The notes under the pieces: model-generated
Database searches by the model: none
What the model saw: only the letters and a program-made list of their open reading frames with translations
Told to the model about the DNA's origin: nothing
Part shown: positions 1 through 18,900 of the stretch, in pieces
Numbering within the stretch: position 1 is the first letter of the stretch
How the letters are laid out: each line of letters begins with the position of its first letter
From: Streptomyces sp. SW4
GTDB lineage: Bacteria > Actinomycetota > Actinomycetes > Streptomycetales > Streptomycetaceae
Length of the DNA: 64,000 bases
Direction: 5' to 3'
NCBI GenBank assembly: GCA_003248315.1
Contig: QKWM01000002.1
Coordinates: 245,333-309,332, forward strand
Position numbers and translations under genes: made by a program

Positions 1-579
1 GCGGCAGGTGTCCATCACCTCGTAGCTGTGGAAGCCGTTGGCGCCGTGGTCGAAGGCGGCGACCACGGGGCGGTCGGAGACCAGCATGGCCATCGCGCCC
101 GCGCCCTGGCTGGGCTCGACGTAGGTGTGCGGCACGGGCCGGGCCACGTCGCTGCTGATGACGAGCGCCTTGGCGCCCTCGAAGGGGCTGGCGGCGACGA
201 CGGCGGCGGCCATCTGCAGGGCGGCGGTGCCGCTGTAGCAGGCCTGCTTGGTCTCGAACAGGCGGCAGCTGCGCGGCAGTCCCAGGTGGTCGTGGACGTA
301 GGTGGCCAGCGACTTGCCGAAGTCGACGCCGGACTCGGTGCCGACGATCAGCAGCTCGATGGAGGCGCGCTCCTCCTCGGTGAGGGCGTCCACGATCGGC
401 TTGGCGGCGTTCACGGCGAAGGACACGGCGTCCTCGCAGTGCAGCGCGACGCTCTTGCGCGCCATCATCAGGTTGCCGATCCGGCTGTCGTCGAGACCGC
501 GGGCCGCGAACAGCGTGGGGACGTCGACATAGGTCTCGCCGCAGTACGCGTTGATGGCTTCGATGCCGACCTGCTTCAT
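1..579 (-). CDS. HMG-CoA synthase of the polyketide beta-branching cassette (partial)
   Basis: First 193 residues of an HMG-CoA-synthase-like enzyme; the C-terminus lies beyond the window start. In beta-branching cassettes this enzyme condenses an ACP-bound acetyl group onto the beta-keto group of a PKS intermediate. The ATG at 579 follows a GGAGAAG ribosome site. The N-terminus (KQVGIEAINAYCGETYVDV) and the catalytic cysteine region (KQACYSGTAALQM, Cys about residue 114) are typical of the family. It is the last gene of a minus-strand run, 27 bp after the decarboxylating ketosynthase and two genes after the donor ACP, a cassette order known from trans-AT clusters. Its target is probably the tandem ACPs of module 5 (2.2–3.1 kb), installing the C-methyl branch of type A streptogramins. 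The enoyl-CoA hydratases that complete the chemistry are not in the window. No frameshift is seen in the part available. Confidence 0.93.
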   Translation of the reverse strand, partial: MKQVGIEAINAYCGETYVDVPTLFAARGLDDSRIGNLMMARKSVALHCEDAVSFAVNAAKPIVDALTEEERASIELLIVGTESGVDFGKSLATYVHDHLGLPRSCRLFETKQACYSGTAALQMAAAVVAASPFEGAKALVISSDVARPVPHTYVEPSQGAGAMAMLVSDRPVVAAFDHGANGFHSYEVMDTCR

Positions 580-606
580 GGTCTTCTCCGTAACTACAGG
601 GCTGCT

Positions 607-1878
607 TCAGGGCTGGGCGGGCGGGAGGCTCAGGACGACGGAGGCGTTGATGCCGCCGAAGGCGAAGCTGTTGCTGAGCGCGGTGCGCAGCGGCCGCGGT
701 TCGCTCACCCGCCCGGCCAGCGGCAGGTCGGCGCACGGGTGCTCCAGGTGCGGGTTGGGGTGCACGGCGCCGGCCCGCAGCTGGGCGACGGCGGCGACGG
801 CCTCGACGAGTCCGGCCGCCGACAGGCAGTGGCCGGTCAGGGCCTTGGTGGAGTTGACGCGGAGGGTGTCCCGGCCGCCGAGCACCTTGTGCAGGGACGT
901 CGCCTCGGTCTCGTCGCCGAGGACGGAACCGGTGCCGTGCGCGTTGACGTAGTCGACGTCCTCGGGGGCGAGGCCCGCCGCGGCCAGTGCCGCGCGCATC
1001 GCCGCGGCCTGCCCCTCGGCGTCCGGTTCGGTGCCGCGCCGGGCGTCCAGCCGCTGCCCGCAGCCGGTGATCTCGGCGAGGACCGGCGCACCGCGCTCCC
1101 GGGCGGCGGCCGGCCGCTCCAGCACGACGGCGGCGGCGCCCTCGCCGCGGACGAAGCCCTGCCGGTCGCGGTCGAAGGGGCGGCACATGCGGGCGGGTTC
1201 GGCACGGAACCGCTCGTGCGCGAGCGCGCCGGTACGGCGGAACGCCTCCGCCTCCACCGGCGACAGCTCGGCCACCGGGGCGACGACGAGGGCGCGCTCG
1301 GCCCAGCCGGCGGCGACGGTGCGGGCGGCCTGGATCAGGGCGAGGGTGCCCGCGGCGGACGCCCCGCCGACGAGCCAGCCCTCGCCGCGGATGCCGGTCA
1401 GCTCGCTGACGGTGCCGACGACGTCGGCGTCGAGGTGGGTGAGCGCGTAGGAGGCGCGCAGCCGGCCCGGCGCCCGGTCGTGGCCGAGGACGGTCTCGGC
1501 CTGGTGCGCGAGGGCGAGGTTGCCGCCCGCGACGACGAGCGCGGTGCCGTCGGCGAGCAGGTCCGCCGTCAGGCCCGCGTCGCGCACGGCGCGCAGCGCC
1601 ACGCAGGCGGCGCTGCGGGCGGGCAGCGCGGCGCGGCCCGCGACCTTGCGCAGCCGGGCCGCGGTGTCCGGGTCGTCGGCCAGGTGCCGGGCGGCCCAGC
1701 CGGTGAGGGTGAACCCGTCGAGCGCGGCGACGGGCAGCGTGTCCGGTCCGTCGTCCGGGAGGGTCACCGCGCTGCGGCCGTCGAGCAGGGCGGCGGTGAA
1801 GCCGTCCAGGTCGTCGGCGAGCGGGGTGAGGACGGCGGCGGCCGTCACGGCCACGGCGCCGAAGGCCGGCGGGGTCAT
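607..1878 (-). CDS. Decarboxylating ketosynthase of the HMGS cassette (active-site Cys to Ser)
   Basis: Intact 423-residue free-standing ketosynthase homologue. The usual nucleophilic cysteine is serine (VGGASAAGTLAL, about residue 167), while both histidine motifs remain (NAHGTGSVLGD and STKALTGHCLSAAG). This is the signature of the VirD-type enzyme that decarboxylates malonyl-ACP to acetyl-ACP for the neighbouring HMG-CoA synthase; it does not condense chains. Its ATG overlaps the stop of the upstream ACP gene (ATGA, 1875–1878), so the two are probably translationally coupled, and its substrate is most likely malonyl on that ACP. It is one of the few long genes here without an apparent indel. 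The Cys-to-Ser change is seen directly; the function is assigned from the family and context. Confidence 0.92.
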   Translation of the reverse strand: MTPPAFGAVAVTAAAVLTPLADDLDGFTAALLDGRSAVTLPDDGPDTLPVAALDGFTLTGWAARHLADDPDTAARLRKVAGRAALPARSAACVALRAVRDAGLTADLLADGTALVVAGGNLALAHQAETVLGHDRAPGRLRASYALTHLDADVVGTVSELTGIRGEGWLVGGASAAGTLALIQAARTVAAGWAERALVVAPVAELSPVEAEAFRRTGALAHERFRAEPARMCRPFDRDRQGFVRGEGAAAVVLERPAAARERGAPVLAEITGCGQRLDARRGTEPDAEGQAAAMRAALAAAGLAPEDVDYVNAHGTGSVLGDETEATSLHKVLGGRDTLRVNSTKALTGHCLSAAGLVEAVAAVAQLRAGAVHPNPHLEHPCADLPLAGRVSEPRPLRTALSNSFAFGGINASVVLSLPPAQP

Positions 1879-2126
1879 GCGCGGGCGCTGAGGTGCTCGC
1901 GGAACACGGCGACGAGCGACCTGAGGTCGGTCGCGCCGGTCAGGTCGCCGTTGGGCACCTTGACGCCCAGCTCCTCCTGGGCGGCGATGACGACGTCCAT
2001 CCGGTCGATGGAGTTCGCCCCCAGGTCACGCATGCTGTGGTCGAGCGTGATCTCCACGTCGGCGGCCTCGGGCAGCACGTCGATGATCTGCGCGCGCAGG
2101 ACGGCGAAGATCTCTTCCTCGGTCAC
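1875..2126 (-). CDS. Free-standing acyl carrier protein (HMGS donor ACP)
   Basis: 83-residue discrete ACP. The phosphopantetheine serine is in LGANSIDRMDV, about residue 40, where the usual LGxDS aspartate is asparagine, as is common in donor ACPs of beta-branching cassettes. It would carry malonyl, then acetyl after decarboxylation by the next gene product, and deliver acetyl to HMG-CoA synthase. A GAGAAGAGGGAATCC ribosome site precedes the ATG. The stop overlaps the start of the Cys-to-Ser ketosynthase (ATGA). It lies 78 bp after the PKS gene ending at 2205 and is probably in the same transcript. Confidence 0.9.
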   Translation of the reverse strand: MTEEEIFAVLRAQIIDVLPEAADVEITLDHSMRDLGANSIDRMDVVIAAQEELGVKVPNGDLTGATDLRSLVAVFREHLSARA

Positions 2127-2204
2127 GGTGGATTCCCTCTTCTCTCGGGCTGTCGCGGGGCTCTCGGGGCCCGGTCGGGTGTCTGCGGTGCGGGGCCGGC
2201 GCCG

Positions 2205-9925
<7,721 letters not shown>

Positions 9926-9929
<4 letters not shown>

Positions 9930-12900
9930 CGTTGGTCGTCTCCGAGTCGGAACGCGCGCCGCAGCTCACGGCGGGAGGGCCGGGCGGGGGCGGCGCCGGC
10001 CGGGCCGCCGGCCGGGTGGCGGCCGGCGCGGGGGCGGGCCGGGCGCCGAGCCGGTCGGTGAGGAGTCCGGCGAGGTCGGCGACGGTGGGCCGGGCGAAGA
10101 GGTCGGCGAGTTCGAGGCCGGTGCCGGGGTAGGCCTCCTCCAGCCGCGCGAACAGCTGCCCGAGCAGCAGGGAGTTGCCCCCGAGGTCGAAGAACCGCTG
10201 GTCGGCGGGTATGTCGTCGAGTTCCAGCAGTTCCCTCCACATCGTGGTGACCTCCCGTACGAGCCGCTCGTAGGTCACCGTCCCGCGTCCCGCCTGACTG
10301 CCGGTGGAGCCGGGCGGGTCCCCGGCCCGTCCGCCGTCGGCCGCGGCGGCGGACGCCGGAACAGCGGCCGGCGCCGGCACGGCGGCGGACGCAGGCGCCG
10401 GCACGGCGGCGGACGCAGGCGCCGGCACGGCGGCGGACGCGGGCGCCGGGACCGCCGGGACCGCCGGGGTGGACGCGGGCGCGGGGCGGGGGCGGCGGCC
10501 GGCGTCGGGGCGGTGCCGTCGGCGAGGGCGACGGCGGCCTTGCGGTCCACCTTGCCGTTGGGGGTCAGGGGCAGTTCGGCCACGGCGGCCAGCCGGTCCG
10601 GCAGCATCCACGGCGGCAGGACGGCGGCGGCGAACTCGCGCAGCTCCCGCAGCGCGGGCAGGTCGGCGCCGGCCCGGGGCACGGCGACGGCCAGCAGCCG
10701 GGCCGAGGCCCCCTCGCCGCGGACCGCGACGAGGACCCGGGCGATCGCCGGGTGCCGGCCCAGCACCTCCTCGATCTCGCCGAGTTCCATCCGGTGGCCG
10801 CGCACCTTGACCTGGCTGTCGGCCCGGCCGAGGAAGACCAGCCGGCCCGCCTCGTCGCGGCGCACCAGGTCCCCGGTGCGGAACCAGCGTCCGCCGCCCT
10901 CCGGGGACAGCGGGTGCCCCGTGAACCGCTGCGCGGTCAGCTCCGGTTGCCGCCAGTAGCCCCGGGCGACGCCGGCGCCGCCGATCCACAGCTCGCCGGG
11001 CTCGCCCGGCGCGGGCGGCCGGTGGCCGTCGACCTCGGTGAGCAGCAGCCGGGTCGCGCCGATCGGGTCGCCGAGGTGGACGGGGCCGGAGGCGGTGATC
11101 GGTGCGATGGTGGACCAGATGGTCGCCTCCGTCGGCCCGTAGACGTTCCACAGGGCGGCGGTGCGCTCGGCGAGGGCGGCGGCCAGGTTCGGCGGCAGCG
11201 CCTCGCCGCCGCACAGCGCGGTCAGCGTCCCGCGTCCCTGCCAGCCGCCCTCCACGAGCAGCTGCCAGCCCGCGGGGGTGGCCTGCATCAGGCCGATGTC
11301 GCGTTCGGTGAGCAGCCGGGCCAGGCGGCGGGCGTCGACGACGTCGGCGCGTTCGGCGACGACGACGGTCCCGCCGGTCAGCAGCGGCAGGAACAGCTCC
11401 AGGACGGAGATGTCGAAGCACACGGTGGTGACCGCCAGCAGCCGCGCCGGGGTGTGTGCGTCGACGCCGACGGTGGCGGCGATCGCCTCCAGGGTGTGCA
11501 CCACGTTGCCGTGGGTGACGGCGACCCCCTTGGGCTGCCCGGTGCTGCCGGAGGTGAACATCAGGTACGCCAGGTCGTCCGGTGCCGGCCCTGGCGCGGC
11601 GTACGTCCCCGGCGGGCCCGGCTCGCCCGGCTGCTGCGGGTCGATGACGTGCAGGTTCTGCGGCAGCAGCCAGGTCAGTTCGCGGTCGGCCAGGGCGACG
11701 CGGCAGCCGGCCCGCTCGACGACCAGCCCGAGCCGCTCGCTGGGGTAGGACTCGTCGAGGGGGACGTAGGGGCGTCCGCTCTTGAGGATGCCGAGGAGCA
11801 CGGCGGGCAGCCGGGCGGTGCGGTGCATCAGGACGGCGACCGGTTCCCCGGGGCCTGCGGCCCGGTCGACGCGGCGCGCGATGTCGTCGGAGACGGCCTG
11901 GAGTTCGGCGTAGCTGAGGGCCGAGTCGCGGTCCTCGACGGCGACCGCGTCCGGGCACCGGCGCACGGTCGCGGCGATCCGGGCGGTGAGGGTTCCCGCG
12001 GCCGGGTCGAGGAGGTCGCCGAGCGTGGCGTCGGCGCCGTGGGCGAGTTCGGCGGCCGACCGCCGCAGGTCCTCCACGAAGCCGTCGACCTGGTCGGGGG
12101 TGAGCACGGCCGTGCGGTGGTTGGCGAGCACCTCCAGGCCGTGACCGGTGTCGGTGACCTCCAGGCCGAGGTCGAAGTGGCCGCGCTGCCCGCGCCGGTA
12201 CACCGGTTCCCAGCCGGGCCCGGCGGTCGCCGCTGACCCGGCGGGGTCCCGCTCCCAGTTCTGGTAGGCGAGGGTGACGGTGGGCACGGCGTCCGGGCCG
12301 CCGGCCTGCCGGCACAGGTCGGCCAGGCGCGGGTAGGGCACGACGGACCGGCCGAGCGCGGCGCGCACCTCCTGGTTCAGCTCCCGCAGCCAGTCGCGGA
12401 CGGGCCGGCCGGGGTCGAGGTCGACGCGCAGCGGCACGGTGGTGACGAAGCATCCGACGCTGTGCTCCTCCTGGTCGCCGCCGCGCCCGTAGGCGGGGAC
12501 GGCCACCAGGAAGGAGCGGTGACCGCTCGCCCGGGACAGGGCGGCGGCGAAGGCGCCGAGCAGCGCGGTGAAGGCGGGCACGCCCGCGTCGTCGGCGATC
12601 CGGGCGAGGGTGTCCGCGAGGGCCGCGGGCAGCCGGTACTCGCGGTGGCTTCCGGCGGCCCCCGCCCGCTCGCCGCCGCCGGGGAACAGCACGCCCGCGG
12701 CCCGCCCGTCGGCCAGCCGCTCGGCGAAGCGCCGCTCGGCCTCGGCCCGTGCGGACGCGTCGTCCTCGGCGTGCCGCAGCTCCCGGCGCAGCGCGGTGTC
12801 GAACGGTACGGCGGGCGGCAGGTCGCGTCCGGCGTACAGGGCCGCGAGGTCACGGCCGAGCAGGTCGGCGGAGCGTCCGTCGACCACCATGTGGTGCGTG

Positions 12901-15900
12901 GTCAGCTGGAGCACGGGGGCGCCGCCGTCCTCCGGTTCCCACAGCACGGCCCGCAGCAGGGGTCGGCGGAGGTGCGCAGCCGGCGGTCCGCCTCCGCGCG
13001 GACCGCGTCGTCGAGGGCGGCGCCGGCGACGGTCCGGATGACGAGTGCGGGGGTCTCGGCGGCGGGCACCAGCGCGGGGCGGCCGTCGAGCGGGCGCACG
13101 CGGCAGGCGAGCACCGGGTGCCGCCGTACCAGCGCGGTGACCGCCGCGGTCAGGGCCGCGCGGTCGACGTCGGCGGGCAGCCGCCAGGCCAGGGACACGT
13201 TGTACGGCGCCTCGGGCGCGGCGGCCTGGTCGGCGGCCCACATCCCGACGAGCCGCTCGGGCAGCACGGACCCGGCGAGGGACGCCCGCGTCCCGGACGC
13301 TGCGGCGCCCTCCACGGCACCGGGGACGGCCGGCGCGGCGGGGGACGGCCGCGCCCCGGCGGTTGCCGGCGCCGGCTCGCGGGCGGCGCCCGCCAGGGCC
13401 GCGAGCCGCGGTCCGTGGGCGCGCTCCAGACGGGCCGTCAGGTCGCGCAGGCTGGAGCTGTCGAGCAGCACCGACAGCGGCACCCGGCCCAGGTCGTCCT
13501 CCAGGATCCGGCTGAGCCGCATCGACGCGATCGAGTCGATGCCGTACGCGTCGAGGGCGGCGTCCGGGTCGATCGACCCGGCGGCCACGCCGGTGGTCTG
13601 CGCGACCTTCTGCGCCACCCACCGCAGGGCGCCGCCCGCGCCCGCCGCGCCCGCCGCGTCCGCCGCGTCCGCCGCGCCCCTGGTGCCGGGGTCCCCCGAG
13701 GCGGCGGGGGCGTCGTCCGCGGCGGCCCGGGGAGCGGCGGAGACGGCCGGCGTGCCGTGCGCGGCGGACGTCTCCGCCGGGGCGGCCGTGCCGGTGGCCC
13801 GCTCCCAGACGGCCGTGTCGCCCGCGACCAGCGCGGTGTACGCCGTCTCCGGCCCCGCGCCCCGGCCAGGCGCGGCCACAGGGCGCGCACCGCGTCGCGG
13901 GTGGCGACGGGGCGCAGGCCGTAGGTCTGGGCGAGGTAGTCCAGGGCGTGGGGTTCGAGGGTCATGCCGGCGTCGGCCAGGACGGGCCAGCCGGCCGACA
14001 GGGTGCGACCGGGGCGCAGTCCGCGCTCGGCCCAGCGGGCGCGGTGCCGGGCGAACCCGTCCAGGAAGCCGTTGGCGAAGGCGTAGTCGGACTGTCCCTG
14101 ATTGCCGACGAGGGCGGCCAGCGAGGAGCACAGCAGGAAGAAGTCCAGCGGGTGCCCGGCGAGCGCGGCGTCGAGGTGGAGCGCGCCGAGCACCTTCCCC
14201 GGCACACCTCCTCCACGGCCGCGGCGCTCTTGCCGCGCAGGAAGCCGTCGCGCAGCACGCCCGCGGTGTGGACGACGCCGCGCAGCCGGATGCCGGCGCC
14301 GTCCAGCCAGTCGGCGAGCGCGGCGACCTGTGCGGCGTCGGCGATGTCGCAGCGCCGGTAGTGGACGGTGGCGCCGGGTCCCGCCGTGCGGCGCAGCTCC
14401 CGGAGCGCGTCCTCGTCGGCGGCCGAGCGGCCGACGAGGACGAGGTGCGCGGTCGGCCGGCGGCGCAGGACGTCGGCGGCGATGTGGCGGCCGAGCCCGC
14501 CGAGCCCGCCGGTGATCAGATAGCCGCCGCCGTCGGCGAGGAGCGCGCCGGCGTCGCCGGAGCCGGCCTCGTCCGGAGTCTCGGCGTACAGCACGGCGGC
14601 GTGGCGCCCGTCGGGGCCGAGCCGTACCCAGTCGGCGTCGTCGCGGTGGGCCTCGGCGAGGAGTTCGGCGGCGGTGACGCGGCCGGTGTCGATTCCGGCC
14701 AGGCGCACGGTGAAGCGTCCGGTCTCGCCGGCGACGGTGCGGACCAGGCTGTGCAGCGCGTAGGCGGTGGGGGCGGGCTCGGGGTCGTCGGCGGGGCAGG
14801 AGGTCAGGAGCAGCACCCGGGCGCCGTCCAGGGCGCGGCTGCGGACGAGCGCCCGCAGCACGCCGAAGACGGTGCCGAGGGTGTCCTCGGCGAACGGCGT
14901 CCACCGCCGCGCCGTCTCCGGGAGGGCCAGCGGCTCGGTGCCGAGGTCCGGTCCGCCGGTGCCGGTGAGGTCGACGAGGACGGTGGCCGGGGTGCCGGTG
15001 GTGCCGGCGGTCACGGCGAGCACGGTCTCGTCGGCCGCCCGCGCGGGCGGGAGGACCGCGGCGGCGCCCGTCCCCAGGCGCGCGGCGACGGCGCCGTCGC
15101 CGATCACCCACAGCGGCCCGTGCGGTGCGGCGGGTTCGGCGTCGCCGACGACGGCCGGCCGCCAGCCGAGCCGGTAGCCGTGGACACCGGCGGCATCGTC
15201 CCGGCCGTCCGCCCCGTACGGGGCCGTCGGGTGCGCGGCGCCGGTGACGCGGGCGGTGCCGGTGCCGTCGGCGGGTTCGTCGACGCGGATGCGGAAGCCC
15301 TCCGCGAGGGCGACGACCGAGCCGCTGTCCGGGTCGATCAGCCGCAGGTCGAAGACGTGGACGCGGGCGCGTTCGTCGTGCCGGACGCGTCGCGCGTGGA
15401 CGTAGATCCTGCCGGTGACGGGTGCGTGGACGGTGAGCCGGTCGACGGCGAGCGGCCGCAGCCGGGGCGGGGCGCGCCGGGTCCGTCGGCGAGCAGCAGC
15501 CGCGCGGCCGTCTGGCAGGCGCCGTCGAACAGGGCGGGGTGGAGCACATGGCGTCCGTCGGGGTCCTCGCCCTCGGGCAGCCGCAGTTCCGCGGTGACCT
15601 CCTCGCCGTGCACGACGGCCCGCAGCACGGTGCGGTAGAGGGGGCCGTAGGCGAATCCGTGGGCGGCGAACGCCTCGTAGAACGGGCCCGGCTCGGCGTC
15701 GCCGAGGTGGGTGTCGAGGTCGTCGGGCCGGTAGACGAGCAGCGGCCGGACGGGGCCGGCCGGGCTCGCGGCCGGTTCGGTGCGGCCCTGGGCGACGACG
15801 GTGTCCCCGACGGCCGTGGTGAAGCGCCGCGCGCCCCGCTCGTCGGGTTCGCCGAGTTCGGTGCGGACCTCCATGGGCAGGCCGGCGGCCGGCCGCGGCC

Positions 15901-18900
15901 AGAGCAGGTCGTGGATGACGGTGCGGTACGGGTTCTCGTCGGCGCTGAGCAGGGCCTCGTGCACGAGTTCGGGGTGGAACGCCCCGGGCAGCAGCGGCTG
16001 TCCGTCCACGACGTGGTCGGCGACCCAGCGGGAGGCGGCGCCGAGCCGTGCGGTGACCGTGCGCGAGGCGGGGGTGTGCACGGTGTCGGTGAGCGGCAGG
16101 GGGGAGGTGGTGGCGTCCGGCGGCGCGCACCGCTCGCGGGCGAACGGCGTCACCGGCAGCGGCACCCGGCGCCCGCCGGCGGGCGCGGGGCAGTCGCCGC
16201 CGGCGACCCAGGCGCGGGCGTCCGGGTCGGCGCCGTCCTGCCCGGCGTCGGTGACCAGGGCCGGGTGGGCGGTGCCGTCGGCGAGGGCGAGCAGCGCGGC
16301 CCGCAGGCCGGCCTCGTCGCGGGCGACGACGGCGGCCCGGTGCGCGAACCGGTCCCGGCCGGTGTGCAGGGTGTACGCGATGTCCGCGAGGGCGAAGTCG
16401 CCGGCGACCCGGGCGAGGTTGCGGGCGACGGTGCGCAGCCGGTCCGGGTCGGGGGCGGAGAGCGGCACCAGCACGGGGCCCGGCACGGGCACCGCACCCC
16501 GATACGGCGCGGGGTCCGCGGTGCCGGACGGCTCCTCCAGGTACTCCTCCAGCACCACGTGGGCGTTGGCGCCGCCGGCGCCGAAGGAGCTGACGGCCGC
16601 CCGGCGCGGCCCGTCCGGGACCGTCCACGGTTCCGCCGAGGTCTGGACGCGCAGCGCGGTGCCCTCCAGGCCCAGCTTGGGGTTGAGCCGCTCGGCGTGC
16701 AGCGTGGGCACCAGCTGCCGGTGCCGCAGCTGGAGGATGGCCTTGGTGAGTCCGGCGATGCCGGCGGCGGCCTCGCCGTGCCCGATGTTGGACTTCACGG
16801 AGCCGACGCGCACGGGACCGGCGCGGCCCGCCTCCTCGAAGGCGAGGGCGAGGGCGCGCAGTTCGACCGGGTCGCCGAGTTCGGTGCCGGTGCCGTGCGC
16901 CTCCACGTAGCCGACGGTCCACGGGTCGGTTCCGGCGCGCCGGAGGGTCGCCTCGATCAGCGCGGCCTGGGCGCGCGGGTTGGGCACGGTGTACCCGCCC
17001 GTGCCGCCGCCGTGGTTGAGGCCGGTGGCGCGGATGACGGCGTGCACGGTGTCGCCGTCGGCGCGGGCCCGGTCGAGCCGCTTGAGGACGACCGCGCCCG
17101 CGCCCTCTCCGGGCACGAAGCCGTCGCCGCCGGCGCCGAAGGCCCGGGTGCGGTCGCCGCGCGAGGGCATGCCGAGCGCGCACAGGCCGGCGAAGCGGTC
17201 CGGGTGCAGGTAGAGGTTGACGCCGCCGGCCAGGGCGAGGTCGGCCTCGTCGTCCAGCAGCGCCCGGCAGGCCAGGTGCAGGGCGGTCAGCGACGACGAG
17301 CACATGGTGTCGACGGTGAGGCTGGGGCCGCTCAGGTCGAAGGCGTGCGAGACCCGGTTGGCGACCGACGCGGCGGCCGTGACCGCGTACTCGGGGTTGT
17401 CGGCGCCCGCCGCGCGGGCGTCGCGCTGGGCGAGCAGGTGGCTGTTGGCCGTGACGCCGGCGAACACGCCGACCCGTGGCCCGCCGTGCGTGCCGGCGAG
17501 GGTGTGGCGGGCGTATCCGGCGGTCTCGAAGGCCTCCCGGGCGACCTCCAGGAACAAGCGTTCCTGCGGGTCCATCAGGGCGGCGTCGCGCGGCCCGATC
17601 CGGAACAGGGCGGGTTCGAAGGCGTCGATGCCGTCGAGGAAGCAGCCCCAGCGGGCGTAGCCGCCGCCGCGGGTGCGGGCGGTGCGCCAGTCCCAGCGCT
17701 CGGCGGGCACCTCGCGCACGGGGGTGCGCCCGGAGGCGAGCAGGTCCCAGAAGGCGTCGAGGTCCGCGGCGCCGGGGTAGCGGCCGGCGAGCCCGACGAC
17801 GGCGACGGCTCCGGCGTCCGCGGCCGGGGCGGGCACCGGCCGCCAGGCCCGCGCCGGGGCGGCGGTCACCGCGGTGCGGGGCGCGGGCGCCGGGACCACG
17901 GCGGCGGGGCCGGGGCGAGGTCGGTGACGGGGTCCGGGGCGAGGGCGGTGACGGTGGCGGCCGGCGGGTCCCCGGCCGTCGCCGGGACACCAGGGGTGGC
18001 GGCGCCCGTCCGGGCTGCGGTGCCCAGGTGCCGGGCGAGGGCACGGGGCGTCGGGTGCTCGAAGGGCAGGGTGGCGGGCACGTCGGCGGCGGGGAACAGT
18101 GCGCGCAGCCGCTCGCAGAACTCCTCGTGCAGCAGCGAGTCCACGCCCAGGTCGGGGAAGGCGGTGTCGGCGTCGAGCGCGGCCGGGTCCTGCGCGGTCA
18201 GCTCGGCGACGAGCCGGACGAGCCGCGGCAGGAGGTCCTCGCCGTCGTGGCCGGCTCCGGACCCGGCGCCGGTGTGCCCGGCGGCCGGACCGGCGTCCCG
18301 CGCGGCCGGACCGGCCTTCCGTGTGGCGGCACGGACGGCCGGTGCGGACCGGGCGGCGAGCATGCGGGCGAGGTCGTCCACCGTGCGGTGCTCGAACAGG
18401 GCGGTGGGCGCCACCGGGCCGTACCGGCGGGCCAGTTCCTCGACGAACTCCATGTTCAGCAGCGAGTCGATGCCCAGTTCCTGCCACGGCACCCAGCCGG
18501 GCACCTCGGCCGTGGGGTCGCCGAGCAGTTCCCGGACGAGGCCGCGCAGTTCCTCGGCGACGGCCCGGACACCGGGCTCGGTGGCCCCGGCGTCGCCGGC
18601 CCGGATGCCGTCGCCGGCGCGGGCGTCGCCGGCGCGGGCGTCGTCGGCGGCGCGGGTGCCGTCGCCGGTCCGGGCCGTGCCGGCCCCCTGGTGCGGCAGG
18701 CAGGTCAGCAGGGCCACGCAGCCCGGCGCCTCGCGCAGCAGGTCCGTGGCGTGCAGCCGCCAGCCGCGGGCGTCGAGGAGCGCCCGCCAGCGGCCGATGT
18801 CGAGCAACGGCCCGTGCGGCAGCCGCCACTGCTCGTCGACGTACCGCCACCAGCCGTCGGTCAGACCGAAGGTGAGCGTGTAGACCGCGGCCGGCACGAC